DNA from: Oxalobacteraceae bacterium
Lineage (GTDB): Bacteria; Pseudomonadota; Gammaproteobacteria; Burkholderiales; Burkholderiaceae_D
DNA length: 15,110 nt
NCBI GenBank assembly: GCA_003132085.1
Contig: PKWO01000190.1
Location: forward strand, 1-15,110
Reading direction: 5' to 3'
A model generated the notes under the pieces. That model saw only the letters and a list, made by a program, of their open reading frames with translations. It ran no database searches and was not told where the DNA came from. Numbering within the stretch: the stretch's first letter is position 1; each line of letters begins with the position of its first letter. Made by a program: the position numbers and the translations under genes. Below, in pieces: positions 1 to 6,265 of the stretch.

Positions 1-250
1 GCTTCAGGCTCGGTGAACAGGGCAACGTCTGAGAAAAATCATCACTTAAGATAGGTTTTCGGGTGAAGTAAACAAAAGCACGATTTCCCAGTTACTAGAT
101 TCACTCGGATTGGGGAGCCAACATGACCCCAAACCACTGTGTCAAATTTGTGCCATGACGACGCAGGAATTAACAGTTTATGGCATGTGTAACATTGGAT
201 TAAGCTTTGGAAAGAGCGGTAAGTGGTTGATTAATATAGCTATTGAAAAT

Positions 251-478
251 CTAAAGCAGGCTTCGCAATGCGAAGGTCGTGAGTTCGATCCTCATCCGCT
301 CCACAAATAAAATCAAAGAGTTACATACTTCCTGTCCTTGGAATGATAACTTTTCCGGTTCGGCAAGCTTATGCTTCCAAAGCTGGCATGGCAATTTTAT
401 GCTTTCCTGTGCATCAGCTAAAGCCGGAGCAATACGTTCAAAACGAGGAATTTGCGTCTTTACATCAAACCAAGTCAT
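251..478 (-). CDS. Unrecognised short ORF running through the partial tRNA copy (doubtful)
   Basis: This is a 75-codon frame starting ATG at 478. About the first 57 residues have balanced amino-acid use (W, F, P, Q, K and E spread through the chain) and could come from a real protein. I recognise no domain. The last 15 or so codons are read backwards through the tRNA-derived repeat, so the natural C-terminus was probably lost or replaced when the repeat was created. I saw no convincing ribosome binding site. It is either the fused remnant of a mobile-element gene or a chance frame, and no function can be assigned. Confidence 0.2.
   Translation of the reverse strand: MTWFDVKTQIPRFERIAPALADAQESIKLPCQLWKHKLAEPEKLSFQGQEVCNSLILFVERMRIELTTFALRSLL
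262..323 (+). repeat. Partial tRNA-Ala copy with flank: att-like inverted repeat, left copy
   Basis: Positions 262-304 are identical over 43 nt to the intact tRNA-Ala(CGC) gene from its anticodon loop (nt 32) to nt 74. The match continues imperfectly for 19 nt beyond the tRNA, giving 57 of 62 identical positions with no gaps. The other copy is at 1043-1104 on the opposite strand. A repeat running from the anticodon loop to the tRNA 3' end is what tRNA-targeting tyrosine integrases leave as an attachment-site duplication. Ordinary attL and attR would be direct repeats, whereas these two are inverted, so a rearrangement or a second element must be invoked. Confidence 0.8.
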
Positions 479-580
479 TTAAATCGCAAACCAGCTAATC
501 ATTCAAAGTAGTTACGCTTATCTAACCAAACATGAATTAGCTCGCGTTCAGCGTCAATTAGAAATCTCGCTAACAGAGTA

Positions 581-1021
581 TTGTGCGTGTTCAAAATTCG
601 GCGATCGGCCGATATTGCGCGGCGGGTGGCATGGATTCATGATGACCAAGCGAAAGCGGGGAAACCAATTCACGTCACATTAAACGCAACGGCCATTGAG
701 ACGTTGACCAAACAGATTGGCAAGCATCCGAAGTCGGTATTTACTTACAAGGGGAAGCCAGTCATTCAGGTCAATACGAAGGCATGGTACAAGGCGGTCG
801 GGCGAGCGGAGCTTGAAAATTTCCGCTGGCACGATCTGCGGCACACCTGCGCGAGTTGGTTGACTCAAAGCGGTGTGCCGCTCAATGTGATGCAGGAAAT
901 GGGCGCGTGGGAATCGGCAGAAATGGTGCGACGTTATGCACACCTTGCACCGGAGCAGTTTTCTCAACACGCTCGGGTTGTGGACGATATGCTGAATGGA
1001 ATAAATCTGACACATCAATAA
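581..1021 (+). pseudogene. Tyrosine recombinase (phage/island integrase), C-terminal remnant
   Basis: The frame is open for 146 codons from a TTG at 581 to TAA and matches the C-terminal part of the catalytic domain of tRNA-site integrases. Visible catalytic features are HDLRH (His84, Arg87), Trp110 at the position often His or Trp, and the nucleophile Tyr119 in RRYAHL. The stretch ARRVAWIHDDQAKAGKPI is typical of this family just downstream of the first catalytic Arg. The N-terminal arm-binding and core-binding domains and the first catalytic Arg are missing, since full-length relatives have roughly 330-400 residues. The protein should therefore be inactive. It ends 38 bases before the tRNA-Ala 3' end, the usual place for the integrase of an element inserted there. 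TTG is only the frame's first possible start and I see no clear ribosome binding site. Confidence 0.85.
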
Positions 1022-1059
1022 CAAAAGGGCGACCAGTTGCGCTAACCCTTTGATTCGAC

Positions 1060-1135
<76 letters not shown>

Positions 1136-1167
1136 AAGTCAACATATCCAACGGATTCCGGTTTCAA

Positions 1168-1173
1168 GTATAT
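1168..1173 (-). promoter_or_regulatory. Candidate -10 box for tRNA-Ala
   Basis: The minus strand reads TATACT, a good sigma70 -10 hexamer, 32 bases before the tRNA 5' end. That would give a short 5' leader for RNase P to remove. I find no good TTGACA match 16-18 bp upstream, so this is a tentative call. Confidence 0.3.
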
Positions 1174-1453
1174 CTAAAAATTCGCATATTGGGCACTACC
1201 CTCGCATTTGAAAATTACCGGATCGCGTTTATTTTTTTTGTAACGATTTGCGCAGGAACACACAATTTCCCATGTGGGTTACCTGCCTGATCCCCGGTCC
1301 GATTCCACGCGGCGAGCCCGACTGCGTCCTCGTTGCGACCCTTGCATTCACCGCGATTCAAGAGGGTGCAAGCGCTCATCCAAGCGCTGACGTGATCGCG
1401 TATTTCCAGGCGAAATTTTTCCCCCGACGCTAATAGGAAACGATCTTTCTTCA

Positions 1454-1473
1454 TTGACATGAAATTATGTCAA
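1454..1473. repeat. 20-bp inverted repeat, possible operator
   Basis: The sequence TTGACAT-N6-ATGTCAA has 7-bp perfect arms around GAAATT. It fits the size and symmetry of a dimeric repressor site, and the left arm contains a TTGACA -35-like hexamer. No gene starts immediately beside it, so its target is unknown. It is not an FNR-type site, because the spacing between half-sites is too long. Confidence 0.4.
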
Positions 1474-1527
1474 ATTCGCCGCCGCTGCCGCTATGTGAAA
1501 ACGGAAGGTTGCCGCGCCAGTTTTTCG

Positions 1528-1565
1528 GGGACAATTGCAGGGTACAATATGTACAGTACTGTCCC
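1528..1565. repeat. Nested palindromes GGGACA...TGTCCC
   Basis: Outer arms GGGACA (1528-1533) and TGTCCC (1560-1565) enclose two overlapping inverted repeats: GTACA-ATA-TGTAC (1542-1554) and the perfect 10-mer ACAGTACTGT (1553-1562). A TACAAT hexamer resembling a -10 box lies at 1543-1548, but no good -35 is visible. This may be an operator cluster or a folded RNA leader upstream of the division genes. I cannot tell which. Confidence 0.35.
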
Positions 1566-1686
1566 GGCTAAATCACATTTGCGTTGTTTTTGTCAACGAA
1601 GATGCAGCCGATGGCGCGCCCCGTCGTGCGACAAGCCGCATAAGTAAGATATGTCTTCAAAAAACGCCGCCAAGTGACTGAATCTA

Positions 1687-1716
1687 TTGACGGAAATTCG
1701 TTTGCACCACTATAGT
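1687..1716 (+). promoter_or_regulatory. Sigma70 promoter of the ZapB-like/zapA pair
   Basis: TTGACG (1687-1692), an 18-bp spacer and TATAGT (1711-1716) form a near-consensus promoter. The -10 box is separated by 6 nt from the A of the ATG at 1723, so the expected transcription start falls on or within a base of the start codon. This predicts a leaderless message for the first gene. Confidence 0.6.
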
Positions 1717-1722
1717 TGCGGG

Positions 1723-1938
1723 ATGAATTCCGATTTCAATCAACTTTCCGAAAAAATTGGCCAACTGGCTGAGATGGCGCAATCGTTGCGCCGTGAAAAT
1801 GCCGGGCTGCGCCTGAATGCATTGGCGCTCGCCGCCGAGAATGCCGACTTGCTTCAACGTATTGATGAAGCGCACCGACGCGTATCTGCGCTGCTGGAAA
1901 AGATCCCGGCTCCTGAACAAGATGAGGAGGCCGCATGA
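1723..1938 (+). CDS. ZapB-like coiled-coil protein (TIGR02449-type)
   Basis: This 71-residue, strongly helical protein has leucine/alanine heptads over about residues 4-60 and an acidic tail (PAPEQDEEAA). It resembles the short TIGR02449 family found immediately upstream of zapA in many beta- and gammaproteobacteria and presumed to work with ZapA at the FtsZ ring. It is not clearly orthologous to E. coli ZapB. The frame could be extended to a TTG at 1687, but that codon lies in the -35 box, so I chose ATG 1723. No Shine-Dalgarno is visible before it, and the promoter spacing predicts a leaderless mRNA. The stop overlaps the zapA start by four bases (ATGA), indicating translational coupling. 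Confidence 0.75.
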   Translation: MNSDFNQLSEKIGQLAEMAQSLRRENAGLRLNALALAAENADLLQRIDEAHRRVSALLEKIPAPEQDEEAA

Positions 1939-2246
1939 TACAGCTCAATGTTTCCATTATGGGGCAGCCCTACAAGCTTGCCTGCAAAGAAGGAGAAGAG
2001 GCGGCGTTGCAAGACGCGGTCGCCTATCTGGACGGCAAGATGTGTGCGATTCGCGATGCCGGTAAACTGAAGGGGAATGACCGCATCGCCGTGATGGCTG
2101 CGCTTGGAATCGCTGCTGAATTATTAGGCACCAAATCTACTGAAGGCCCGCTGGCTGACATGACAATGTCGGAAGTAAAGCAGAAAATTGCTGCGATGCA
2201 TGCCGTGTTGGATTCCGCTCTCGCTCCGCAAGAAAACCTTTTTTAA
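1935..2246 (+). CDS. zapA: Cell division protein ZapA
   Basis: This 103-residue protein is of typical ZapA length for the group. It begins with the beta-strand MIQLNVSIMGQPYKLACKEG of the ZapA globular head, followed by EEAALQDAVAYLDGKM. A conserved region around GNDRIAVMAALGIAAELL leads into the C-terminal coiled-coil helix. ZapA binds and cross-links FtsZ filaments at midcell. Translation starts inside the stop of the upstream coiled-coil gene, with a good ribosome binding site (GAGGAGG) nine bases ahead. Only 15 bp separate its stop from the 6S RNA -35 box, an arrangement widespread in proteobacteria. Confidence 0.93.
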   Translation: MIQLNVSIMGQPYKLACKEGEEAALQDAVAYLDGKMCAIRDAGKLKGNDRIAVMAALGIAAELLGTKSTEGPLADMTMSEVKQKIAAMHAVLDSALAPQENLF

Positions 2247-2261
2247 TTTCGCTCAAAGTGT

Positions 2262-2289
2262 TTGACATGGGACCTGATCGGAGTAAACT
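2262..2289 (+). promoter_or_regulatory. Promoter of the 6S RNA gene
   Basis: A perfect TTGACA (2262-2267), a 16-bp spacer and TAAACT (2284-2289) form the promoter. The expected start is at about 2295-2297, which matches the beginning of the closing stem of 6S RNA. Confidence 0.8.
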
Positions 2290-2293
2290 CAAG

Positions 2294-2470
2294 ATCCCTG
2301 CCGTGTTCGCGATTGCCATATATTCCTTGAACCATTTATGCGCATCGGTTGCGGAATTTTGTTTGATGGGTGTGATCGTCGCTAGTCCGATGAACCCGAA
2401 GTTGAACTAACTGTGACCACCTTGAACCGTCTTGGTTCGGGATGCCGGCACAGCGGCACAGGCGGGGCTT
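2294..2470 (+). ncRNA. ssrS: 6S RNA
   Basis: This is a stable regulatory RNA that binds the sigma70 RNA polymerase holoenzyme by mimicking an open promoter and represses transcription in stationary phase. The ends form the expected closing stem: CCCTGCC (2296-2302) pairs with GGCGGGG (2461-2467), followed by GTG (2303-2305) with CAC (2457-2459). The 5' segment GTGTTCGCGATTGCC and the length of about 177 nt fit betaproteobacterial 6S RNA. Its position between zapA and the EVE-domain gene is the usual one in this group. Both ends are estimated from promoter and stem positions, so they may be off by a few bases. Confidence 0.88.
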
Positions 2471-2477
2471 GATTCGG

Positions 2478-2510
2478 AAGCGGTTGCATCATCATGCAAC
2501 CGCTTTTTTT
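2478..2510 (+). terminator. Rho-independent terminator after 6S RNA
   Basis: A perfect 12-bp stem, AAGCGGTTGCAT (2478-2489) with ATGCAACCGCTT (2494-2505), closes a 4-nt loop and runs into a T tract through 2510. It ends the 6S transcript or its 3'-extended precursor 36 bp before the EVE gene. Confidence 0.92.
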
Positions 2511-2545
2511 ATGGTTGTCCATTTTTCGGCCGCGATAGCAAAAAC

Positions 2546-3010
2546 ATGAAGCACTATTGGTTGATGAAATCGGAACCGGGTGAAGTGAGCATTGACGATG
2601 CGCTCAACGCACGTCAGCAAACGGTTCCATGGACCGGCGTGCGGAATTATCAGGCGCGAAATTTCATGCGCGACGCGATGCAGGTCGGCGACGGCGTGTT
2701 GTTTTATCACTCCAGTTGCGCTGAACCCGGCATTGCGGGATTGGCCGAGGTTGCCAGCGGGCCATATCCGGACGACACTCAGTTCGATGCCAAGAGTAAA
2801 TACTTTGATGCCAAGGCGACGCCGGAGAGCCCGCGCTGGATGATGGTTGACGTGCGGGCGTTGCAGAAAACCCAGTTGCTGCCGCTGGCGGAATTGCGTG
2901 CGCAGGCGAGCCTGGAAGATCTGCTGATCCTCAAGCGCGGCAATCGTCTCTCGATCACGCCGGTCACGCCGGAGCAATGGCGTTGCATTATTAAGCTATT
3001 GCACAAATAG
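2546..3010 (+). CDS. EVE domain-containing protein (thymocyte nuclear protein 1-like)
   Basis: This 154-residue single-domain protein opens with MKHYWLMKSEPGEVSIDD, the hallmark of the EVE/PUA-like fold. It then shows WTGVRNYQARNFMRD (about residues 28-42), the VGDGVLFYHSS strand and PGIAGLAEV. EVE domains bind modified bases in DNA or RNA. Stand-alone bacterial copies of this size are common housekeeping proteins whose ligand is uncertain. The frame is open further upstream, but the ATG at 2546 gives the family N-terminus and lies after the 6S terminator. No strong Shine-Dalgarno is visible. The gene is convergent with the malonyl-CoA synthetase gene, with 19 bp between the stops. Confidence 0.9.
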   Translation: MKHYWLMKSEPGEVSIDDALNARQQTVPWTGVRNYQARNFMRDAMQVGDGVLFYHSSCAEPGIAGLAEVASGPYPDDTQFDAKSKYFDAKATPESPRWMMVDVRALQKTQLLPLAELRAQASLEDLLILKRGNRLSITPVTPEQWRCIIKLLHK

Positions 3011-3029
3011 CTTGAAATAGCCGCCGATG

Positions 3030-4607
3030 TCAGGCTTGTCGCCGGGCGCGATATGCCGGCGTTTCACCATCCAAATTCGCGCCGTGCGCTACTGCATGCT
3101 TGTCGGCGCCGTATTGTTCCCGTAACGCCTTTTTTTGCACCTTCGCCATCGCGTTGCGCGGCAATTCGTCGACGAAGACGATGCGTTTCGGCACCTTGAA
3201 ATTGGCGATCTTCCGCTTGAGCGCGGCGATCATGGCGTCGGCGGACAAGCGCGCCCCCGGCTTGCCGACGACAATCGCAACGACCGCTTCGCCATAGTCC
3301 GGATGCGGTACGCCGATTACCGCCGATTCGGCTACACCGTCCATCTCGTCGAGCACGGATTCGATTTCTTTGGGGTAGACGTTAAATCCGCCGGAGATGA
3401 TCAAGTCCTTGCTGCGTCCGACGATCCACAAGTAGCCGTCGCCGTCGAACTTGCCGACGTCGCCGGTGACGAAATATCCATCTGCCGTAAACTCCTCGGC
3501 GGTTTTTCCCGGCATGCGCCAATATCCTTTGAACACGTTCGGCCCCTTCACCTGAATCGCGCCGATCTCGTCGGTCGAGCAGACCTGTCCCTGGTCATTC
3601 GCCACGCGCACCGAGACGCCCGGCAGCGGCAGCCCGACGCTGCCGCCGATTCGTCTGCCGTCGCAAGGGTTGGATACCAGCATGGTCGTTTCACTCATGC
3701 CATAGCGTTCCAGTATGGCATGGCCGGTGCGCGCGATGAATTCATGGAAGGTGTCGAGCAGCAGCGGCGCCGACCCTGAAACGAACAAGCGCATGTTGAC
3801 GCATGCTTTGCGGTCGAACAGCGGTTCCGCCAGCAGCCGCACGTAGTAGGTCGGCACCCCCATGAAAACGGTTGAGCGGGGCAAATACCGCAGCACTTCG
3901 GCGCTGTCGAACTTGGGCAGGAAAATCATCTTGCTGCCGTTTAGCAGCGCGCCATGCGAGGCGACGAATAATCCATGTACGTGGAACAGCGGCAGCGCAT
4001 GCAGCAATACGTCGCCGGGTTGCCACTGCCAAGCCTGTTGCAATGTCTTGGCGTTCGAGGCGAGGTTGTCGTGGCTCAGCATCGCCCCCTTGCTGCGGCC
4101 GGTGGTGCCGGACGTGTAGAGAATGGCCGCCAGATCGTCAGGCTGCCTGGTGACTGTCTCGCACAGGTCGGAGTGATGGGTGGCGCGTTCCAGCAGCGAG
4201 CCGGTGCGCCGGTCGGACAACGTGAACACGTGCCGGGTGCCCGACTTGAACGCGATTTGCGACACCCAGCCGAAATTTTGCGGCGAGCAAACGACGACGG
4301 CCGGCTCGGCATTGCCGATAAAATAGTCGATTTCGTCGCCCCGGTATGCGGTATTGAGCGGCAAGTAGATAAAGCCGGCGCGCAGCGTGGCGAGGTAGAG
4401 CAGCAGCGCTTCCGGCGATTTCTCGACTTGCACCGCGATCCGCGCATCGGGCGGCAGGCCCAGGCTAAGCAGCAAATTAGCCATTTTTGCGGTGGCGCGT
4501 TCAAGGTCGCCCCACGAATAATACTGTCCGTCGTGCGTTTCGATGCAGCAGGCGCTCTTGTCTGCCGGGAACCTGGATGCGAATAGTGCGTATAGATTAG
4601 CGTTCAT
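3030..4607 (-). CDS. matB: Malonyl-CoA synthetase (MatB-like acyl-CoA ligase)
   Basis: This 525-residue ANL-superfamily enzyme activates a dicarboxylate, most likely malonate and perhaps methylmalonate, to its CoA thioester with ATP. Visible motifs are the P-loop LYTSGTTGRSKG (about 163-174), LPLFHVHGL (205-213), SGSAPLL (278-284), ERYGMSET (300-307), TGD (381-383), GRSKDLIISGG (397-407), NVYPKEIES and the C-terminal catalytic Lys489 in RNAMAKVQKK. The run from SGSAPLL through ERYGMSET and GPNVFKGYWRMP is characteristic of MatB rather than of acetate or fatty-acid ligases. The C-terminus carries a 20-25-residue extension beyond usual relatives. It is the last gene of a minus-strand run, 75 bp after the crotonase gene. 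I see no good ribosome binding site, and substrate specificity is inferred from family resemblance. Confidence 0.85.
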   Translation of the reverse strand: MNANLYALFASRFPADKSACCIETHDGQYYSWGDLERATAKMANLLLSLGLPPDARIAVQVEKSPEALLLYLATLRAGFIYLPLNTAYRGDEIDYFIGNAEPAVVVCSPQNFGWVSQIAFKSGTRHVFTLSDRRTGSLLERATHHSDLCETVTRQPDDLAAILYTSGTTGRSKGAMLSHDNLASNAKTLQQAWQWQPGDVLLHALPLFHVHGLFVASHGALLNGSKMIFLPKFDSAEVLRYLPRSTVFMGVPTYYVRLLAEPLFDRKACVNMRLFVSGSAPLLLDTFHEFIARTGHAILERYGMSETTMLVSNPCDGRRIGGSVGLPLPGVSVRVANDQGQVCSTDEIGAIQVKGPNVFKGYWRMPGKTAEEFTADGYFVTGDVGKFDGDGYLWIVGRSKDLIISGGFNVYPKEIESVLDEMDGVAESAVIGVPHPDYGEAVVAIVVGKPGARLSADAMIAALKRKIANFKVPKRIVFVDELPRNAMAKVQKKALREQYGADKHAVAHGANLDGETPAYRARRQA

Positions 4608-4682
4608 GGAAGTTTTTTAACGATGTAACGAATGCGTCATGTGCCGGCTGCCGGGGCGCTGTCGGGTCTGATGTTGATAGGC

Positions 4683-5456
4683 TCATTTTCCCTGAAAAAC
4701 AGGATTGCGCTTGGTCAAAAAGCATTGCACGCCTTCCTCGTAGTCTTGCGACGCCAGAAAAGAAAAGGCGGCATTCAGTTCTTGCCGGTTCAAGGGTTCG
4801 GGTGCCGCCGACAAGCGGCGCACCAGTTGCTTGTTGGTGCGTGCCGCGAGCGGCGCACCTTTGGCAATCTGTTTCGCACAAGCGCGTGACGCGGTCAGCA
4901 CGTCGTCCGCAATGCGGTGCAGCAGTCCTTTTTCTTTGGCTTCTGCGGCGTCGAATACGCGGCCTTCCAACAGGATTTCCAAGGTACGCGCTTTCCCGAT
5001 CAATTGCAGCAGGCCCTGCAGCTCTCCGGGCGCCAGCGGAAAACCCAGGCGGTTGACCGGTATGCCGAAGCGGGCCGAAGGTGCGGCAATTCTCAGGTCG
5101 CAGGCGCAGGCAATTTCAAGTCCGCCGCCGATACACACTCCTTCGATTGCCGCAACGGTCGGAATCGGGCATGCGGAGATCGCGTCCAGCGCCGGCGCTA
5201 TGATGTTGGTGTGGTAGTGAATTCCTTGCTCAATGGTGCTGCGGACGGTCGAAAATTCGTCGATGTCGGCGCCGGCGGCAAAGTTGCCGCCGGCGCCGCG
5301 CACGATCACGCAACGCAGGTTTGGCTTTTGCGACAGGCTCGCGAAGGCCGCGGTTAATCCTTCCCACATGGCGACATCGAGCGCATTCAGTTTGCCTGGA
5401 TTCGCCAGCGTCACCGTTGCGATGTAGCCCACTGATAGGATATCGATGGCCGACAT
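4683..5456 (-). CDS. Crotonase-family protein (enoyl-CoA hydratase/isomerase or decarboxylase)
   Basis: This 257-residue crotonase fold has oxyanion-hole segments FAAGADI (59-65) and GVCIGGGLEIA (106-116), and the CoA-binding pattern GKLNALD near residue 21. Glu114 in GGGLEIACACD matches the first catalytic Glu of enoyl-CoA hydratase (Glu144 in the rat enzyme). The second (Glu164, within a PEI motif) is replaced by PVN at 133-135, so classical hydration is doubtful. A similar PVN-x-LG-x-P stretch occurs, as I recall, in E. coli methylmalonyl-CoA decarboxylase, but the His and Tyr reported as important there look absent here. It starts 8 nt after the lgt stop and precedes a MatB-like ligase, so malonyl-type CoA esters are plausible substrates. 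Exact reaction unknown. Confidence 0.85.
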   Translation of the reverse strand: MSAIDILSVGYIATVTLANPGKLNALDVAMWEGLTAAFASLSQKPNLRCVIVRGAGGNFAAGADIDEFSTVRSTIEQGIHYHTNIIAPALDAISACPIPTVAAIEGVCIGGGLEIACACDLRIAAPSARFGIPVNRLGFPLAPGELQGLLQLIGKARTLEILLEGRVFDAAEAKEKGLLHRIADDVLTASRACAKQIAKGAPLAARTNKQLVRRLSAAPEPLNRQELNAAFSFLASQDYEEGVQCFLTKRNPVFQGK

Positions 5457-5464
5457 GATCGGGG

Positions 5465-6265
5465 TCAGGCTTGGCTATCCGTCTTGCGGTAGGCGATCGC
5501 CAACAATGCGATGCCCAGCACAATCATCGGCAATGACCACAATTGTCCGGCTGAAATTGTGACGCCGGCAAAGCTGACTTCGTAGTCGGGAACGCGGAAG
5601 AATTCCGTGAACACGCGCGCGCATCCATATAATAAGGAGAACATCCCGCTCACCGCCATGCGGGGGCGCGGCGTGCGCGCATACAGCCACAGGACGACAA
5701 ACAGCAGAACGCCGTCTACCAGCGCTTGATACAGCGGCGACGGATGAACCGGATGATCAATTCCCGGCCACATCATGGCCCACGGCAAACTGGGGTCGGC
5801 CATGCGGCCGGGCAGCTCGGCGTTGATGAAGTTGCCGATGCGCCCCGCGGCGTATCCGAGCGGTACCAGCGGGGCGATGAAGTCCAGGATGTCCATCACT
5901 TTGCGCCCGCGTTTGCGCCCCCAAAAGGCCATCGCTATCATCACGCCGATAAAACCGCCGTGAAACGACATGCCGCCTTTCCAGACGGCGAATATTTCCA
6001 GCGGATTCGAAAAATAATAGTCCGGGTGATATAGGATGACCTCGCCCAGGCGTCCGCCGAGCACCACCCCTAATACGCCGTAGAACAGCATGTCATCGAG
6101 GTCCTCCACCTTCCAGCCGGCGGCGGCAATGTGCGCTTGCTTGATCCGCACGCGGCCAAGGGCAAGGAATTGCGCAAAAGCCAACAGGTACATGATGCCG
6201 TACCAATGCACATGCAGCGGGCCGATTGAAAAGGCGATGGGGTCGGGCATCGGATGGATCAGCAT
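5465..6265 (-). CDS. lgt: Prolipoprotein diacylglyceryl transferase
   Basis: This 266-residue inner-membrane enzyme transfers diacylglyceryl from phosphatidylglycerol to the lipobox cysteine of prolipoproteins. Seven or so hydrophobic segments are visible. Diagnostic motifs are HWYGIMY (20-26), GGMSFHGG with essential His102, the Lgt signature GRIGNFINAELPGR (141-154) with Arg142, Asn145 and Glu150, and YGCARVFTEFFR with Arg217 and Glu221. The GGRLG motif is followed by Glu75 where most relatives I recall have Tyr (GGRLGYVLFY). Its ATG directly abuts the stop of the LysR gene (TAA then ATG), implying translational coupling. The length is normal for betaproteobacteria. Confidence 0.96.
   Translation of the reverse strand: MLIHPMPDPIAFSIGPLHVHWYGIMYLLAFAQFLALGRVRIKQAHIAAAGWKVEDLDDMLFYGVLGVVLGGRLGEVILYHPDYYFSNPLEIFAVWKGGMSFHGGFIGVMIAMAFWGRKRGRKVMDILDFIAPLVPLGYAAGRIGNFINAELPGRMADPSLPWAMMWPGIDHPVHPSPLYQALVDGVLLFVVLWLYARTPRPRMAVSGMFSLLYGCARVFTEFFRVPDYEVSFAGVTISAGQLWSLPMIVLGIALLAIAYRKTDSQA

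Larger units (their letters stand above)
1..580. other. Gene-poor stretch left of the integrase remnant
   Basis: I see no recognisable complete gene here. A frame open from the window edge stops at 52-54 after 17 codons and could be the tail of an upstream gene. The region holds the partial tRNA copy at 262-304 and a minus-strand reading frame at 251-478, listed separately. Base composition is more AT-rich than the rest of the window, which suits a decayed mobile element. A plus-strand frame at about 483-640 contains a stretch beginning LTKHELARVQRQLE. This loosely resembles the start of an integrase catalytic domain in a frame different from the integrase remnant downstream, but I cannot confirm that without an alignment. 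Confidence 0.5.
1136..1722. other. Long intergenic region without a recognisable gene
   Basis: This is about 590 bp between the tRNA gene and the ZapB-like gene. Short frames exist on both strands (for example plus 1248-1433 and minus 1215-1460), but none shows a known domain or a convincing ribosome binding site. What stands out is a perfect palindrome at 1454-1473, nested inverted repeats at 1528-1565, and a sigma70-like promoter at 1687-1716. A T8 run lies at about 1232-1239. Confidence 0.55.

Noticed and set aside
110..310. Plus-strand frame of 66 codons ending in the partial tRNA copy
   Set aside because: No start signal or recognisable domain, and its last 17 codons are the tRNA-derived repeat. 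Treated as chance.
1215..1460. Minus-strand frame beginning MSMKKDRFLLASGEKFRLEIRD
   Set aside because: The first part looks protein-like, but there is no ribosome binding site, no known domain, and the rest is low quality. I kept the region as non-coding.
3135..3779. 214-codon plus-strand frame opposite matB
   Set aside because: Long antisense frames are expected in GC-rich coding DNA. The minus frame carries all ANL motifs.
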